Assembly: GCF_937874145.1 (NCBI RefSeq)
Contig: NZ_CALNBI010000098.1
Coordinates: forward strand, 1 to 14,922
Source: an uncultured Chitinophaga sp.
GTDB taxonomy: Bacteria; Bacteroidota; Bacteroidia; Chitinophagales; Chitinophagaceae
Direction of reading: 5' to 3'
DNA length: 14,922 bases
The position numbers and the translations under genes are program-made. The notes beneath the pieces are model-generated. The model had not been told where the DNA came from and ran no database searches. It saw nothing but the letters and a program-made list of their open reading frames with translations. Position 1 is the stretch's first letter. Each line of letters opens with the position of its first letter. Shown piece after piece: positions 1 to 5,870 of the stretch.

Positions 1-1879
1 CCTGGTCGGTAAGATCCTTTCCGCCCATGTGCCGGTAGATGCCGGTGCGCACGTCGCGGCCGTATCCCGCGCTGCCGCGGTAATCGATGTCCAGCACCGT
101 ATACCCGAGATCGGTGAGCAGGTTATGGAACATGTATTCGCGGTAGTACTGGCTCCACCATTTATGCGCATTCTGCAGGTATCCCGCGCCATGCACGAAC
201 ACCACGGCCGCACCGTTTTTCTTCGGTGCCTCGGGCGTATACAACCTGGCATACACTTCGGCCTTGTCGCGCGCGGTGAACGTGATCACATTCGCCTCGC
301 GCCAGGGATAGGAGCGGAACTCAGCGCTCATGGCCAGGTTCGTGACCCGTTCTGCCGGCGCACCGGCTTTGTTCTCCTGGATGTACAGCTCCCAGGGATG
401 GTTGGAATTGGAATAACGGTAAGCGATCCACTTTTCGTCCGGACTGATGCTCACCGTGTGCGCGCCGCTCATGGTCGTGATGCGCTCGGGCTTCCCGCCG
501 GCAACGGCTAATTTGTAAAACTGCTTCTCGCCGGGGTGCACTTCGTTGGTGATGATATAGAAATGTTTCTTATCCCTCGACAGCTGCGCCTCCTGCACTT
601 CAAACTTCCCGGAAGTGAGGGCGGTCTTTTTGCCGTTGGCTACATTGTAAGTATAGAGATGGCTATACCCGGAAGCTTCGCTCTGGAACCAGCAGGTTTG
701 TTCATCGATCCAGCCGAGGCTGCCCCAGTTGATACCAGGCCCTGCCACCCAGGCTTCGTCGCGCTGGCGGTCGAGCGGTGTGAGCTTGCCGGTGGCGGGG
801 TCGAGGAGCATGATCCAGCGGTCTTTATTGTCCTGCGCCCGGATGTTCACAATCGCGCGGGTACCTTTATCCGACCAGTATGGCCCGTTGATGATCACGG
901 GGCGCGCGGCCTTGCCGGTATCGCGGCCGGGGTAATCCTTTGCATAATCCGGTTTGTCGTAGATGCCGGGGATCTGCAGTGTGCGGATCGCGAAGGAAGT
1001 GTCTTTCTCACGGTCGTACACGAAGGATTCATAACGGCTCTGCGGGCTACCAACTTTGGCATTGGTGCGCACGCTGCCGGTATACCCGTTCTCCGTCACA
1101 AACGTAGGGATCTCCGCCCCGCGGGCCATGCCTTCGCGGAACACGCGGTATACGACGAAGCGGCCGTCCGGGCTCATACGGGCGTCGTTGAGGGAACGGT
1201 CGTCGAGGTAAAGGGAGCGGAGGGCGCGGGGTTTGGGGAGATTGTTATTGTAAGCGGTGGCGGCGTCGGATTTGGCTTTCCGCTCGCGGAGCACTTCAAA
1301 TAGTTCCTGTTGCTGGTTTTTGAGATGCTGTTCCTGGTCGGATACCGATTCGCTGCGTTTGGGCGGTTTGGCGCCCATGACGAAGTCGGTCAGCTGCTCG
1401 GTAGCCCCTGTGGCCGGGTCCCAGCTATAAATATTGCGCTCGCGGCGGTAGAGGATGCGGCTGTCGTGGAAGCCGAATTCGGCGCCGGTTTCCAGCTCGG
1501 TAGTCTGGGTGATGCGGATGTCTTTCCCGTTTTCCAGGTTGCGCAGCCATACGTCGCCCTGCCAGGTGTAAGCGAGGCGGGTGCGTGCCTGGTTGTATTC
1601 ACCGGATTGGAGCGCCTGTATCTGCGTCCGGCTGGCCGGAACGGTTTTTACCGGTTTGCGCTGGGAGAGCTGGATGGAATAAAGGGAATCGGCCGGCGCT
1701 TTGTCCGGGTTCCAGTTGAAATAGATCGTTTTACCATCGATCCCCCAGGAAATATTGTCGGGGGAAGTGCCGATCCATTTCGGGTCGCGCATAATCTTTT
1801 CGACGGTGAGTGTCTGCAATTGCTGCGAAAAGGCGGCAAGGGGCCAGCAGAGCGATGCGAGTAGCGTGAGGCGTTTCAT
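1..1879 (-). CDS. Secreted S9-family (prolyl oligopeptidase/DPP-like) peptidase, C-terminus cut by window edge
   Basis: I translated this minus-strand frame from the ATG at 1879 to the left edge: 626 codons with no stop. Residues 1-19 form a signal peptide (MKRLTLLASL...AAFSQ), so the enzyme is exported. Residues of roughly 25-530 look like the beta-propeller of the DPP IV N-terminal domain, with repeated blade motifs such as MSPDGR (235-240) and SGYSHLY (403-409). The alpha/beta-hydrolase domain starts near 535: a VFVHG strand-loop (560-564) and DYRGSAGYGR (599-608), typical of S9 peptidases. The nucleophile motif (GxSYGG), Asp and His would lie beyond the window. I do not see the D-W-x-Y-E-E signature of true DPP IV, so the substrate is open; S9 enzymes usually release dipeptides or cut short peptides. 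Residues 174-206 are a highly charged, helix-prone stretch between propeller blades. Its start is 96 bases from the divergent phosphatase gene. Confidence 0.9.
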   Translation of the reverse strand, partial: MKRLTLLASLCWPLAAFSQQLQTLTVEKIMRDPKWIGTSPDNISWGIDGKTIYFNWNPDKAPADSLYSIQLSQRKPVKTVPASRTQIQALQSGEYNQARTRLAYTWQGDVWLRNLENGKDIRITQTTELETGAEFGFHDSRILYRRERNIYSWDPATGATEQLTDFVMGAKPPKRSESVSDQEQHLKNQQQELFEVLRERKAKSDAATAYNNNLPKPRALRSLYLDDRSLNDARMSPDGRFVVYRVFREGMARGAEIPTFVTENGYTGSVRTNAKVGSPQSRYESFVYDREKDTSFAIRTLQIPGIYDKPDYAKDYPGRDTGKAARPVIINGPYWSDKGTRAIVNIRAQDNKDRWIMLLDPATGKLTPLDRQRDEAWVAGPGINWGSLGWIDEQTCWFQSEASGYSHLYTYNVANGKKTALTSGKFEVQEAQLSRDKKHFYIITNEVHPGEKQFYKLAVAGGKPERITTMSGAHTVSISPDEKWIAYRYSNSNHPWELYIQENKAGAPAERVTNLAMSAEFRSYPWREANVITFTARDKAEVYARLYTPEAPKKNGAAVVFVHGAGYLQNAHKWWSQYYREYMFHNLLTDLGYTVLDIDYRGSAGYGRDVRTGIYRHMGGKDLTDQ

Positions 1880-1950
1880 GTGTGTTGGCATAAACCCGTA
1901 AACAGGCGATGGATTATTGGTTTGCTTGGAGATATTTTATAATTTGATGC

Positions 1951-1970
1951 ACAAGATACTAAACAAGATA
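1951..1970 (+). repeat. Short direct repeat before the phosphatase gene
   Basis: ACAAGATA occurs at 1951-1958 and again at 1963-1970, a 12-base period, ending five bases before the ATG at 1976. It lies in the 96-base divergent spacer shared with the S9 peptidase gene. It could be a regulator half-site pair or chance in AT-rich DNA. No good TAnnTTTG box is seen here; TATAATTTG at 1938-1946 is only a near match with one extra base. Confidence 0.3.
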
Positions 1971-1975
1971 ACCCG

Positions 1976-2518
1976 ATGATGCGTAAATTGATGGCCGGTG
2001 CTTTGATGCTGGCGGTTTTCGGTAGCTGCGGGCCAAAGAAGCAGCAGGAGCGGGCGGTAGTGCCCGTGGCGGAGGATACCACCTTCCTCACCGGCACCTT
2101 CTTCCTCGTGCGCCACGCCGAAAAGAATCCCGGCCGCGATTCCACGCTCACCCCCGATGGCGAGCGCCGGGCGGGCAAGCTCTATCACCTGCTGAAGGAT
2201 TCCTCCATCCAGCGCATCTATTCCACCCCCTACCGCCGCACCATGCAAACCGGCGATTCCCTCCGTATTCACCTGGGTATCGACACGGTGACGTATAAAC
2301 CCGACAGCACCGGCGAATCGCTGCTGTACGAAATCTCCCGCCGCAACGACTGGGGCAGGCGCATCCTCGTCATCGGCCACAGCAATACCCTGCTGCCCAT
2401 CATCAGCAGCCTGGGCGCAAAACCCGGGATCGACAGCATCGCCGATAAAGACTACGGCAACCTCTTCATCATTCACAAAACGAGGAAAAGCAGCCGCCTG
2501 GTCCGCAAACGATTCTGA
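1976..2518 (+). CDS. Lipoprotein of the histidine phosphatase (phosphoglycerate mutase-like) superfamily
   Basis: 180 residues. A short signal peptide ends in a lipobox, FGSC at 15-18, so Cys18 is probably lipidated and the protein anchored to a membrane outside the cytoplasm. The catalytic RHAEK motif is at 46-50, with His47 as the phospho-acceptor. R87 in YSTPYRRTMQT and His135 in IGHSN complete the phosphate pocket, and LTPDGERRA (58-66) is also family-typical. The length fits the short, SixA-like branch. The family removes phosphate from small molecules, sugars or phosphohistidine; the substrate cannot be told from sequence. ATG codons at 1976 and 1979 are both possible starts and differ by one residue. 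The stop is one base from the stop of convergent mgtE, with no terminator between them. Confidence 0.88.
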   Translation: MMRKLMAGALMLAVFGSCGPKKQQERAVVPVAEDTTFLTGTFFLVRHAEKNPGRDSTLTPDGERRAGKLYHLLKDSSIQRIYSTPYRRTMQTGDSLRIHLGIDTVTYKPDSTGESLLYEISRRNDWGRRILVIGHSNTLLPIISSLGAKPGIDSIADKDYGNLFIIHKTRKSSRLVRKRF

Positions 2519-2519
2519 T

Positions 2520-3896
2520 TTACAATAAAATGCCCTGGAGGAACATATACGCCACCGAGAAGTAGATCAGCAGCCCGGTAACGTCTACCAGCGTAGCCAC
2601 GAACGGCGCACTGGAACTGGCGGGGTCGGCGCCGGCTCTTTTAAGGAGGAGCGGCAGCATGGAGCCTGAGAAGGTACCCCACAGCACTACCCCGATCAGC
2701 GAAACGCCCAGCGTTGCGCCGATGAGCAGCGTATGCTCGCCGTATGTATGGAAAAATTGATTCCAGATGATGATGCGCACAAACCCGATGATCCCCAGCA
2801 CACTGCCCAGCATAAGCCCCGATACGATCTCGCGCCGCATAACACGCCACCAGTCCTTGATCGTGAGCTCGCCCAGCGCCATGGCCTGGATGATGAGCGT
2901 CGAGGCCTGCGATCCGCTGTTGCCGCCGCTGGAAATGATCAGCGGGATGAACATGGCGAGCACCACGGCTTTGGCGATCTCGTCTTCAAAATAAGCCATC
3001 ACCGACGCGGTGAGCATTTCCCCGATAAACAGGATGATCAGCCAGCCCACGCGCTTTTTGATAAGGCGCATCAGGGGCATGTCGAGGTAAGGCTCGTCGA
3101 GCGCCTCGGTACCGCCGATCTTTTGGATGTCTTCCGTATGCTCTTCGTTGGCGATCCAGAGGATGTCGTCGATGGTGACGATACCGAGCATCACGCCGCC
3201 CGCATCGAGTACGGGGAGGGCCACACGGTTTTCGAGCCGGAAGGTCTGGATGGCATCTTCCTGGTCGTCGTTCACATGGAGCGCCACGAAGCGGTCATCC
3301 ATCAATGTTTCTACCACGGTATCGGGCGAAACGAGCAGGAACTCCCGGATCCGGAAGTCGTCGAGCAGCTTGCCCTGGCTGTCGATGATATAAATAACGT
3401 CAATGGTTTCTGAATCCTTGCCGTACATGCGGATGTGCTTCAGCACCTGCGCCACGGTCCAGTGGGCGCGGGCGGCGATGTAATCCGGCGTCATGAGTCG
3501 GCCCACGCTGTTTTCCTTATAGCCAAGGAGGGAGAGCGTCACTTTCCTTTCTTCTGGCTCCAGGAGCTTGATGAGCTCCTGCACGGCCTGCGCCGGCAGC
3601 TCTTCCAGGAAAGCGGTACGGTCGTCTGGCGGGAGCTCGTTGAGGAGCTCTGCGGTTTTGTGGGCGGGGAGGTCGCGGATGATTTCTTCCTGTGTCGGAA
3701 ACTCCAGGATACGGAAAGCCGCCGCGGCACGGCTGAGGGTCAGGTGGTTGATGATGAGCGAAGCCTGGTCGGGGTCTTCATAGATCAGCTCGGCAATGTC
3801 CGTAATAAGCTGATCGTCCAGGAACGACCGTAGTTCCTGGGGTTGCTGCTCACGGGCCAATTGCTCGAACTTTTCCAGTAATGCTTCATTTTCCAT
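2520..3896 (-). CDS. mgtE: Magnesium transporter MgtE
   Basis: 458 residues, the normal length for MgtE, a homodimeric inner-membrane Mg2+ channel gated by cytoplasmic Mg2+. The domain order is intact. The MgtE N-terminal helical domain spans about 20-125, with leucine-rich repeats such as LNELPPDDR and LEELPAQ. Two CBS domains follow at about 130-250 (VGRLMTPDYIAA at 131-142; LPVLDAGGVMLGIVTIDDI near 227-245), then a linker helix and five membrane segments at about 283-455. The pore signature GGNSGSQAS is at 324-332, and the last segment carries GADPA (422-426) and VDVTG (437-441). Asp438 matches the pore Asp that binds Mg2+ in the Thermus enzyme. It starts 30 bases after the stop of the bestrophin gene, so the two are probably co-transcribed. 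No Mg2+-sensing leader fits in that gap. Confidence 0.96.
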   Translation of the reverse strand: MENEALLEKFEQLAREQQPQELRSFLDDQLITDIAELIYEDPDQASLIINHLTLSRAAAAFRILEFPTQEEIIRDLPAHKTAELLNELPPDDRTAFLEELPAQAVQELIKLLEPEERKVTLSLLGYKENSVGRLMTPDYIAARAHWTVAQVLKHIRMYGKDSETIDVIYIIDSQGKLLDDFRIREFLLVSPDTVVETLMDDRFVALHVNDDQEDAIQTFRLENRVALPVLDAGGVMLGIVTIDDILWIANEEHTEDIQKIGGTEALDEPYLDMPLMRLIKKRVGWLIILFIGEMLTASVMAYFEDEIAKAVVLAMFIPLIISSGGNSGSQASTLIIQAMALGELTIKDWWRVMRREIVSGLMLGSVLGIIGFVRIIIWNQFFHTYGEHTLLIGATLGVSLIGVVLWGTFSGSMLPLLLKRAGADPASSSAPFVATLVDVTGLLIYFSVAYMFLQGILL

Positions 3897-3913
3897 AAAT
3901 CCTGACGCTGGTG

Positions 3914-3921
3914 CGAAAATA
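3914..3921 (-). promoter_or_regulatory. Possible internal -7 box before mgtE
   Basis: On the minus strand this reads TATTTTCG, seven of eight matches to the Bacteroidota -7 box TAnnTTTG, 17 bases before the mgtE ATG. There is no convincing TTG at -33. It could give mgtE extra expression apart from the bestrophin gene, or be chance. Confidence 0.2.
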
Positions 3922-3926
3922 AGTAA

Positions 3927-4808
3927 TTACTGCATGATCTCCTGCACGTGGCGGCGGATATTGGCAGAGATGGTTTCGGTGGGAAGGTCGTTGGCGTCTT
4001 TCCCGAACGGGTCTTCAATCTCTTCGGCGATCAGCTCGAGGCTGGCCAGCACGTAGAAGATGAAAACGACCATGGGCACCACGAGGTATCCTAACCCGAA
4101 CACATATCCCATGGGCAGGGTCATCACGTAAAAGAAAATGAATTTTTTGAGGAAGACGCTGTACGAAAACGGGATGGGCGTATTCTTGATGCGCTCGCAG
4201 GCGCCGCAGATATCGGTGAAAGATTCCAGCTGGCTGTTGATGGTAATGAGCTGGTCGCCGGAAATCACCTGCTGGCGGTGCAGCTCGTTGACCTTTTCCA
4301 TGATGAGCACGGCCATGCGGTTAGGAATGTGGATACCTCCGCCCAGGCGCTCCAGTTCTTCCGCCGGCATATTCTCCAGTTTGTCGGGGTGGAACTCCCC
4401 GCGCAGGTGATCCTTCATGGTAAAAGCATAATTCGGGATCATGGTTGCAAACCAGGCCACGGCAGGGTGCCCCGTCGGCAGCATGGCCTTCAGCTTCATG
4501 GCGAGGTTACGGCTGCTGTTGACCAGCAGCCCCCATTGCCGGCGCCCTTCCCACCAGCGGTCGTAGGCCGTGTTGGTGCGGAATACCAGCAGCATGGATA
4601 TGACGAAACCCAGCAATCCGTGCATGGCCGAAATGTTCTTCAGGTGGTCTTTCTCCGCCTGTACCCGGACGAAGTTCAGCTCCAGCCAGGCGATGACGGC
4701 GCTGTAGATCGCGATGGCGATGAACATGGGGAAGAGCTTCTTCACGGTATCCGCCTTGTGGATCCGGAAAATAAAGGTGAACCAGTCGCGGGGGTTATAG
4801 TTGATCAT
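3927..4808 (-). CDS. Bestrophin-family ion channel (RFP-TM / UPF0187, YneE-like)
   Basis: 293 residues, the usual size of bacterial bestrophins, which form pentameric channels in the inner membrane. Membrane segments are visible at about 22-42, 60-77, 220-240 and 242-262. The family signature FRTNTAYDRWWEGRR is at 76-90. CERIKNTPIPFSYS (204-217) and the C-terminal EEIEDPFGKDANDLP (262-276) are also diagnostic. The helix before the signature carries F68, M72 and F76, spaced i, i+4, i+8, as expected for a hydrophobic pore neck; this assignment is my alignment by eye. Animal bestrophins conduct chloride, while the characterised Klebsiella protein conducts cations, so ion choice is uncertain. It is the first gene of a likely operon with mgtE. 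A TATTTTTG box stands four bases before its ATG. Confidence 0.92.
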   Translation of the reverse strand: MINYNPRDWFTFIFRIHKADTVKKLFPMFIAIAIYSAVIAWLELNFVRVQAEKDHLKNISAMHGLLGFVISMLLVFRTNTAYDRWWEGRRQWGLLVNSSRNLAMKLKAMLPTGHPAVAWFATMIPNYAFTMKDHLRGEFHPDKLENMPAEELERLGGGIHIPNRMAVLIMEKVNELHRQQVISGDQLITINSQLESFTDICGACERIKNTPIPFSYSVFLKKFIFFYVMTLPMGYVFGLGYLVVPMVVFIFYVLASLELIAEEIEDPFGKDANDLPTETISANIRRHVQEIMQ

Positions 4809-4812
4809 GCCG

Positions 4813-4820
4813 CAAAAATA
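4813..4820 (-). promoter_or_regulatory. -7 promoter box (TATTTTTG) of the bestrophin-mgtE operon
   Basis: The minus strand reads TATTTTTG, a perfect match to the Bacteroidota TAnnTTTG box. It ends only four bases before the ATG at 4808, so transcription would begin at or next to the start codon, giving a leaderless or nearly leaderless mRNA. No TTG is seen at the proper -33 distance. Confidence 0.4.
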
Positions 4821-4838
4821 ATAACAGTCACGCTTATT

Positions 4839-4869
4839 TTGATTAGTGTGAGTATTAGTGTTAATTTAC
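4839..4869 (+). promoter_or_regulatory. Candidate promoter of the SET-domain gene
   Basis: TTG at 4839-4841 is followed after 20 bases by TAATTTAC at 4862-4869, a six-of-eight match to TAnnTTTG. The expected start of transcription is about 20 bases before the ATG at 4898. The spacing is right but the -7 box is imperfect. Confidence 0.3.
4842..4861 (+). repeat. Short direct repeat in the bestrophin/SET divergent spacer
   Basis: ATTAGTGT occurs at 4842-4849 and 4854-4861, a 12-base period. It lies between the candidate -33 and -7 elements of the SET gene, where a regulator could act, but it may be chance. Confidence 0.3.
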
Positions 4870-4897
4870 GCCCTGCTTATCTATTCCCAAGTCATTT

Positions 4898-5287
4898 ATG
4901 ATCAAGCCGTATTTGTACATACAGAAGACAAAAGAAAAAGGCCGCGGTGTTTTCACCAGGGAAGCCATCCCCGCCGGGACTACCATCGAGGTGTCGCCCG
5001 TATTGGTATTGTCCAACAGCGATACCCAGATAGCGGATACCACCAAGCTGCACAATTACATCTTCCTCTGGGGCGTGCGGGAAACCCGTTCCTGCGTGGC
5101 CCTGGGCTACTGCTCCATCTACAACCACTCCTACGAGCCCAACTGCGAGTATGAGATGGATTTTGATGCGGAAACCATGGCGATCAAAACCCGCCGCGCC
5201 ATCAAAAAAGGTGAGGAGCTGCAGATCAACTACAACGGCGATCCGGAAGATGTTTCCGACGTCTGGTTCGATGTGAAACGCAAGTAA
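4898..5287 (+). CDS. Small stand-alone SET-domain protein (putative protein-lysine methyltransferase)
   Basis: 129 residues, essentially one SET domain. GRGVF at 15-19 is the SAM-binding start of the fold (KGRGVFTREAIPAG...). YNHSYEPNC at 75-83 is the N-H-S-x-x-P-N-C core that binds SAM and builds the pseudoknot, and GEELQINYN at 105-113 supplies the catalytic-side tyrosine. Pre-SET, post-SET and other domains are absent. The family transfers methyl groups from SAM to lysine side chains; in bacteria the targets are mostly unknown, and this sequence gives no clue to a partner. It is a single-gene unit: divergent from the bestrophin gene (89 bases between starts) and closed by a hairpin terminator seven bases after the stop. 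The start is the first ATG in frame and leaves a complete domain. Confidence 0.85.
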   Translation: MIKPYLYIQKTKEKGRGVFTREAIPAGTTIEVSPVLVLSNSDTQIADTTKLHNYIFLWGVRETRSCVALGYCSIYNHSYEPNCEYEMDFDAETMAIKTRRAIKKGEELQINYNGDPEDVSDVWFDVKRK

Positions 5288-5293
5288 CCCGCT

Positions 5294-5328
5294 AAAAAAA
5301 ATTCTCCGCGTATGCGCAGGATTTTTTA
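5294..5328 (+). terminator. Hairpin terminator after the SET-domain gene
   Basis: An eight-A run (5294-5301) is followed by a short stem, TCC-GCG (5305-5310) pairing with CGC-GGA (5315-5321, one bulged A), a TATG loop, and then six T (5322-5327). A-run and T-run can also pair. It could stop transcription on both strands, and it separates the SET gene from the marR-hut promoter region. Confidence 0.6.
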
Positions 5329-5334
5329 ATATTG
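5327..5334 (+). promoter_or_regulatory. Candidate -7 box of the marR-hut operon
   Basis: TAATATTG matches TAnnTTTG at seven of eight defined or free positions. It predicts transcription starting near 5340, at the left edge of the inverted repeat 5340-5357. No clear TTG is seen at -33; the box also overlaps the T-run of the preceding terminator. Confidence 0.3.
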
Positions 5335-5339
5335 TAAAA

Positions 5340-5357
5340 TATATAAGCACTTATATA
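5340..5357. promoter_or_regulatory. Perfect inverted repeat, candidate operator for the MarR regulator
   Basis: TATATAAG-CA-CTTATATA: two perfectly complementary eight-base arms around two bases, 18 bases in all. Size and symmetry fit the sites bound by MarR-family dimers. It ends six bases before the marR ATG and begins about where transcription should start, so a bound dimer would block the promoter. I found no second copy in the spacers between the hut genes, as expected if one site controls one long operon. Confidence 0.5.
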
Positions 5358-5363
5358 ATTAGT

Positions 5364-5870
5364 ATGAGCTTCTATCCCAAACTCGGTTACCTGATCTTCG
5401 GCAGCCGGCTAAGGCGCCTCAGCGAGTACTTCCTGGCGGAGGTAAACAAGGTGTACGCCCAATCCGGCATCGCCTTCGACGCCAGCTGGTTCCCCCTGTT
5501 TTATTTATTATCGGAAGGAAAGCAGCTCACGCTGATGGACATCTCCCAGGAACTGGAGGTATCTCATTCCGCCGTGAGCCAGCTCATCGCCAACCTGAAG
5601 GGGAAAGGACTTGTTACTACTACACGCTGCGCGGAAGACGGCCGCCGGCAACTGGTGGAGCTCACGCGCAAGGGCGCGGCATTGCTCAACCAGGTGCTCC
5701 CCGTCTGGAAAGCCATCGGCGAAGCCATGGAAGGCCTCGTGACCGAAGATCCGCAAAGCCGCAAAATACTTGAAGCCATCGGCGCCGTGGAGCGCTCGGT
5801 AACGGAAGACCCGCTCTCCGCCCGCATCCTCCGCGCGATGGACCCTAAAGCCAAAACCATCCCATCATGA
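5364..5870 (+). CDS. MarR-family transcriptional regulator, probable regulator of the hut operon
   Basis: 168 residues with a winged helix-turn-helix domain at about 30-110. The recognition region is LTLMDISQELEVSHSAVSQL near 55-74, followed by a wing with TTTRCAEDGRRQLVELT. MarR proteins are dimers that usually repress and let go of DNA on binding a small aromatic or phenolic ligand. Here the gene is first in the hut operon, its stop overlaps the hutH start by four bases (ATGA), and a perfect palindrome precedes it. I therefore infer an autoregulated hut repressor, perhaps sensing urocanate or histidine; the ligand is a guess. The C-terminus holds a near-duplicate: VTEDPQSRKILEAI (126-139) and VTEDPLSARILRAM (146-159), 20 residues apart. 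It is unrelated to HutC (GntR family), the proteobacterial hut repressor. Confidence 0.85.
   Translation: MSFYPKLGYLIFGSRLRRLSEYFLAEVNKVYAQSGIAFDASWFPLFYLLSEGKQLTLMDISQELEVSHSAVSQLIANLKGKGLVTTTRCAEDGRRQLVELTRKGAALLNQVLPVWKAIGEAMEGLVTEDPQSRKILEAIGAVERSVTEDPLSARILRAMDPKAKTIPS

Noticed and set aside
536..1864. Plus-strand open frames of 255 and 184 codons opposite the S9 peptidase
   Set aside because: The minus strand is open through the whole region and encodes a signal peptide, propeller and hydrolase start; the plus frames show nothing recognisable.
2733..3413. Plus-strand open frame of 226 codons opposite mgtE
   Set aside because: Rich in His, Asp and Glu because it is the complement of MgtE codons; no domain pattern.
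3897..3926. Mg2+-sensing riboswitch before mgtE
   Set aside because: The gap to the upstream gene is only 30 bases, too short for an M-box or similar leader, and no hairpin is seen.
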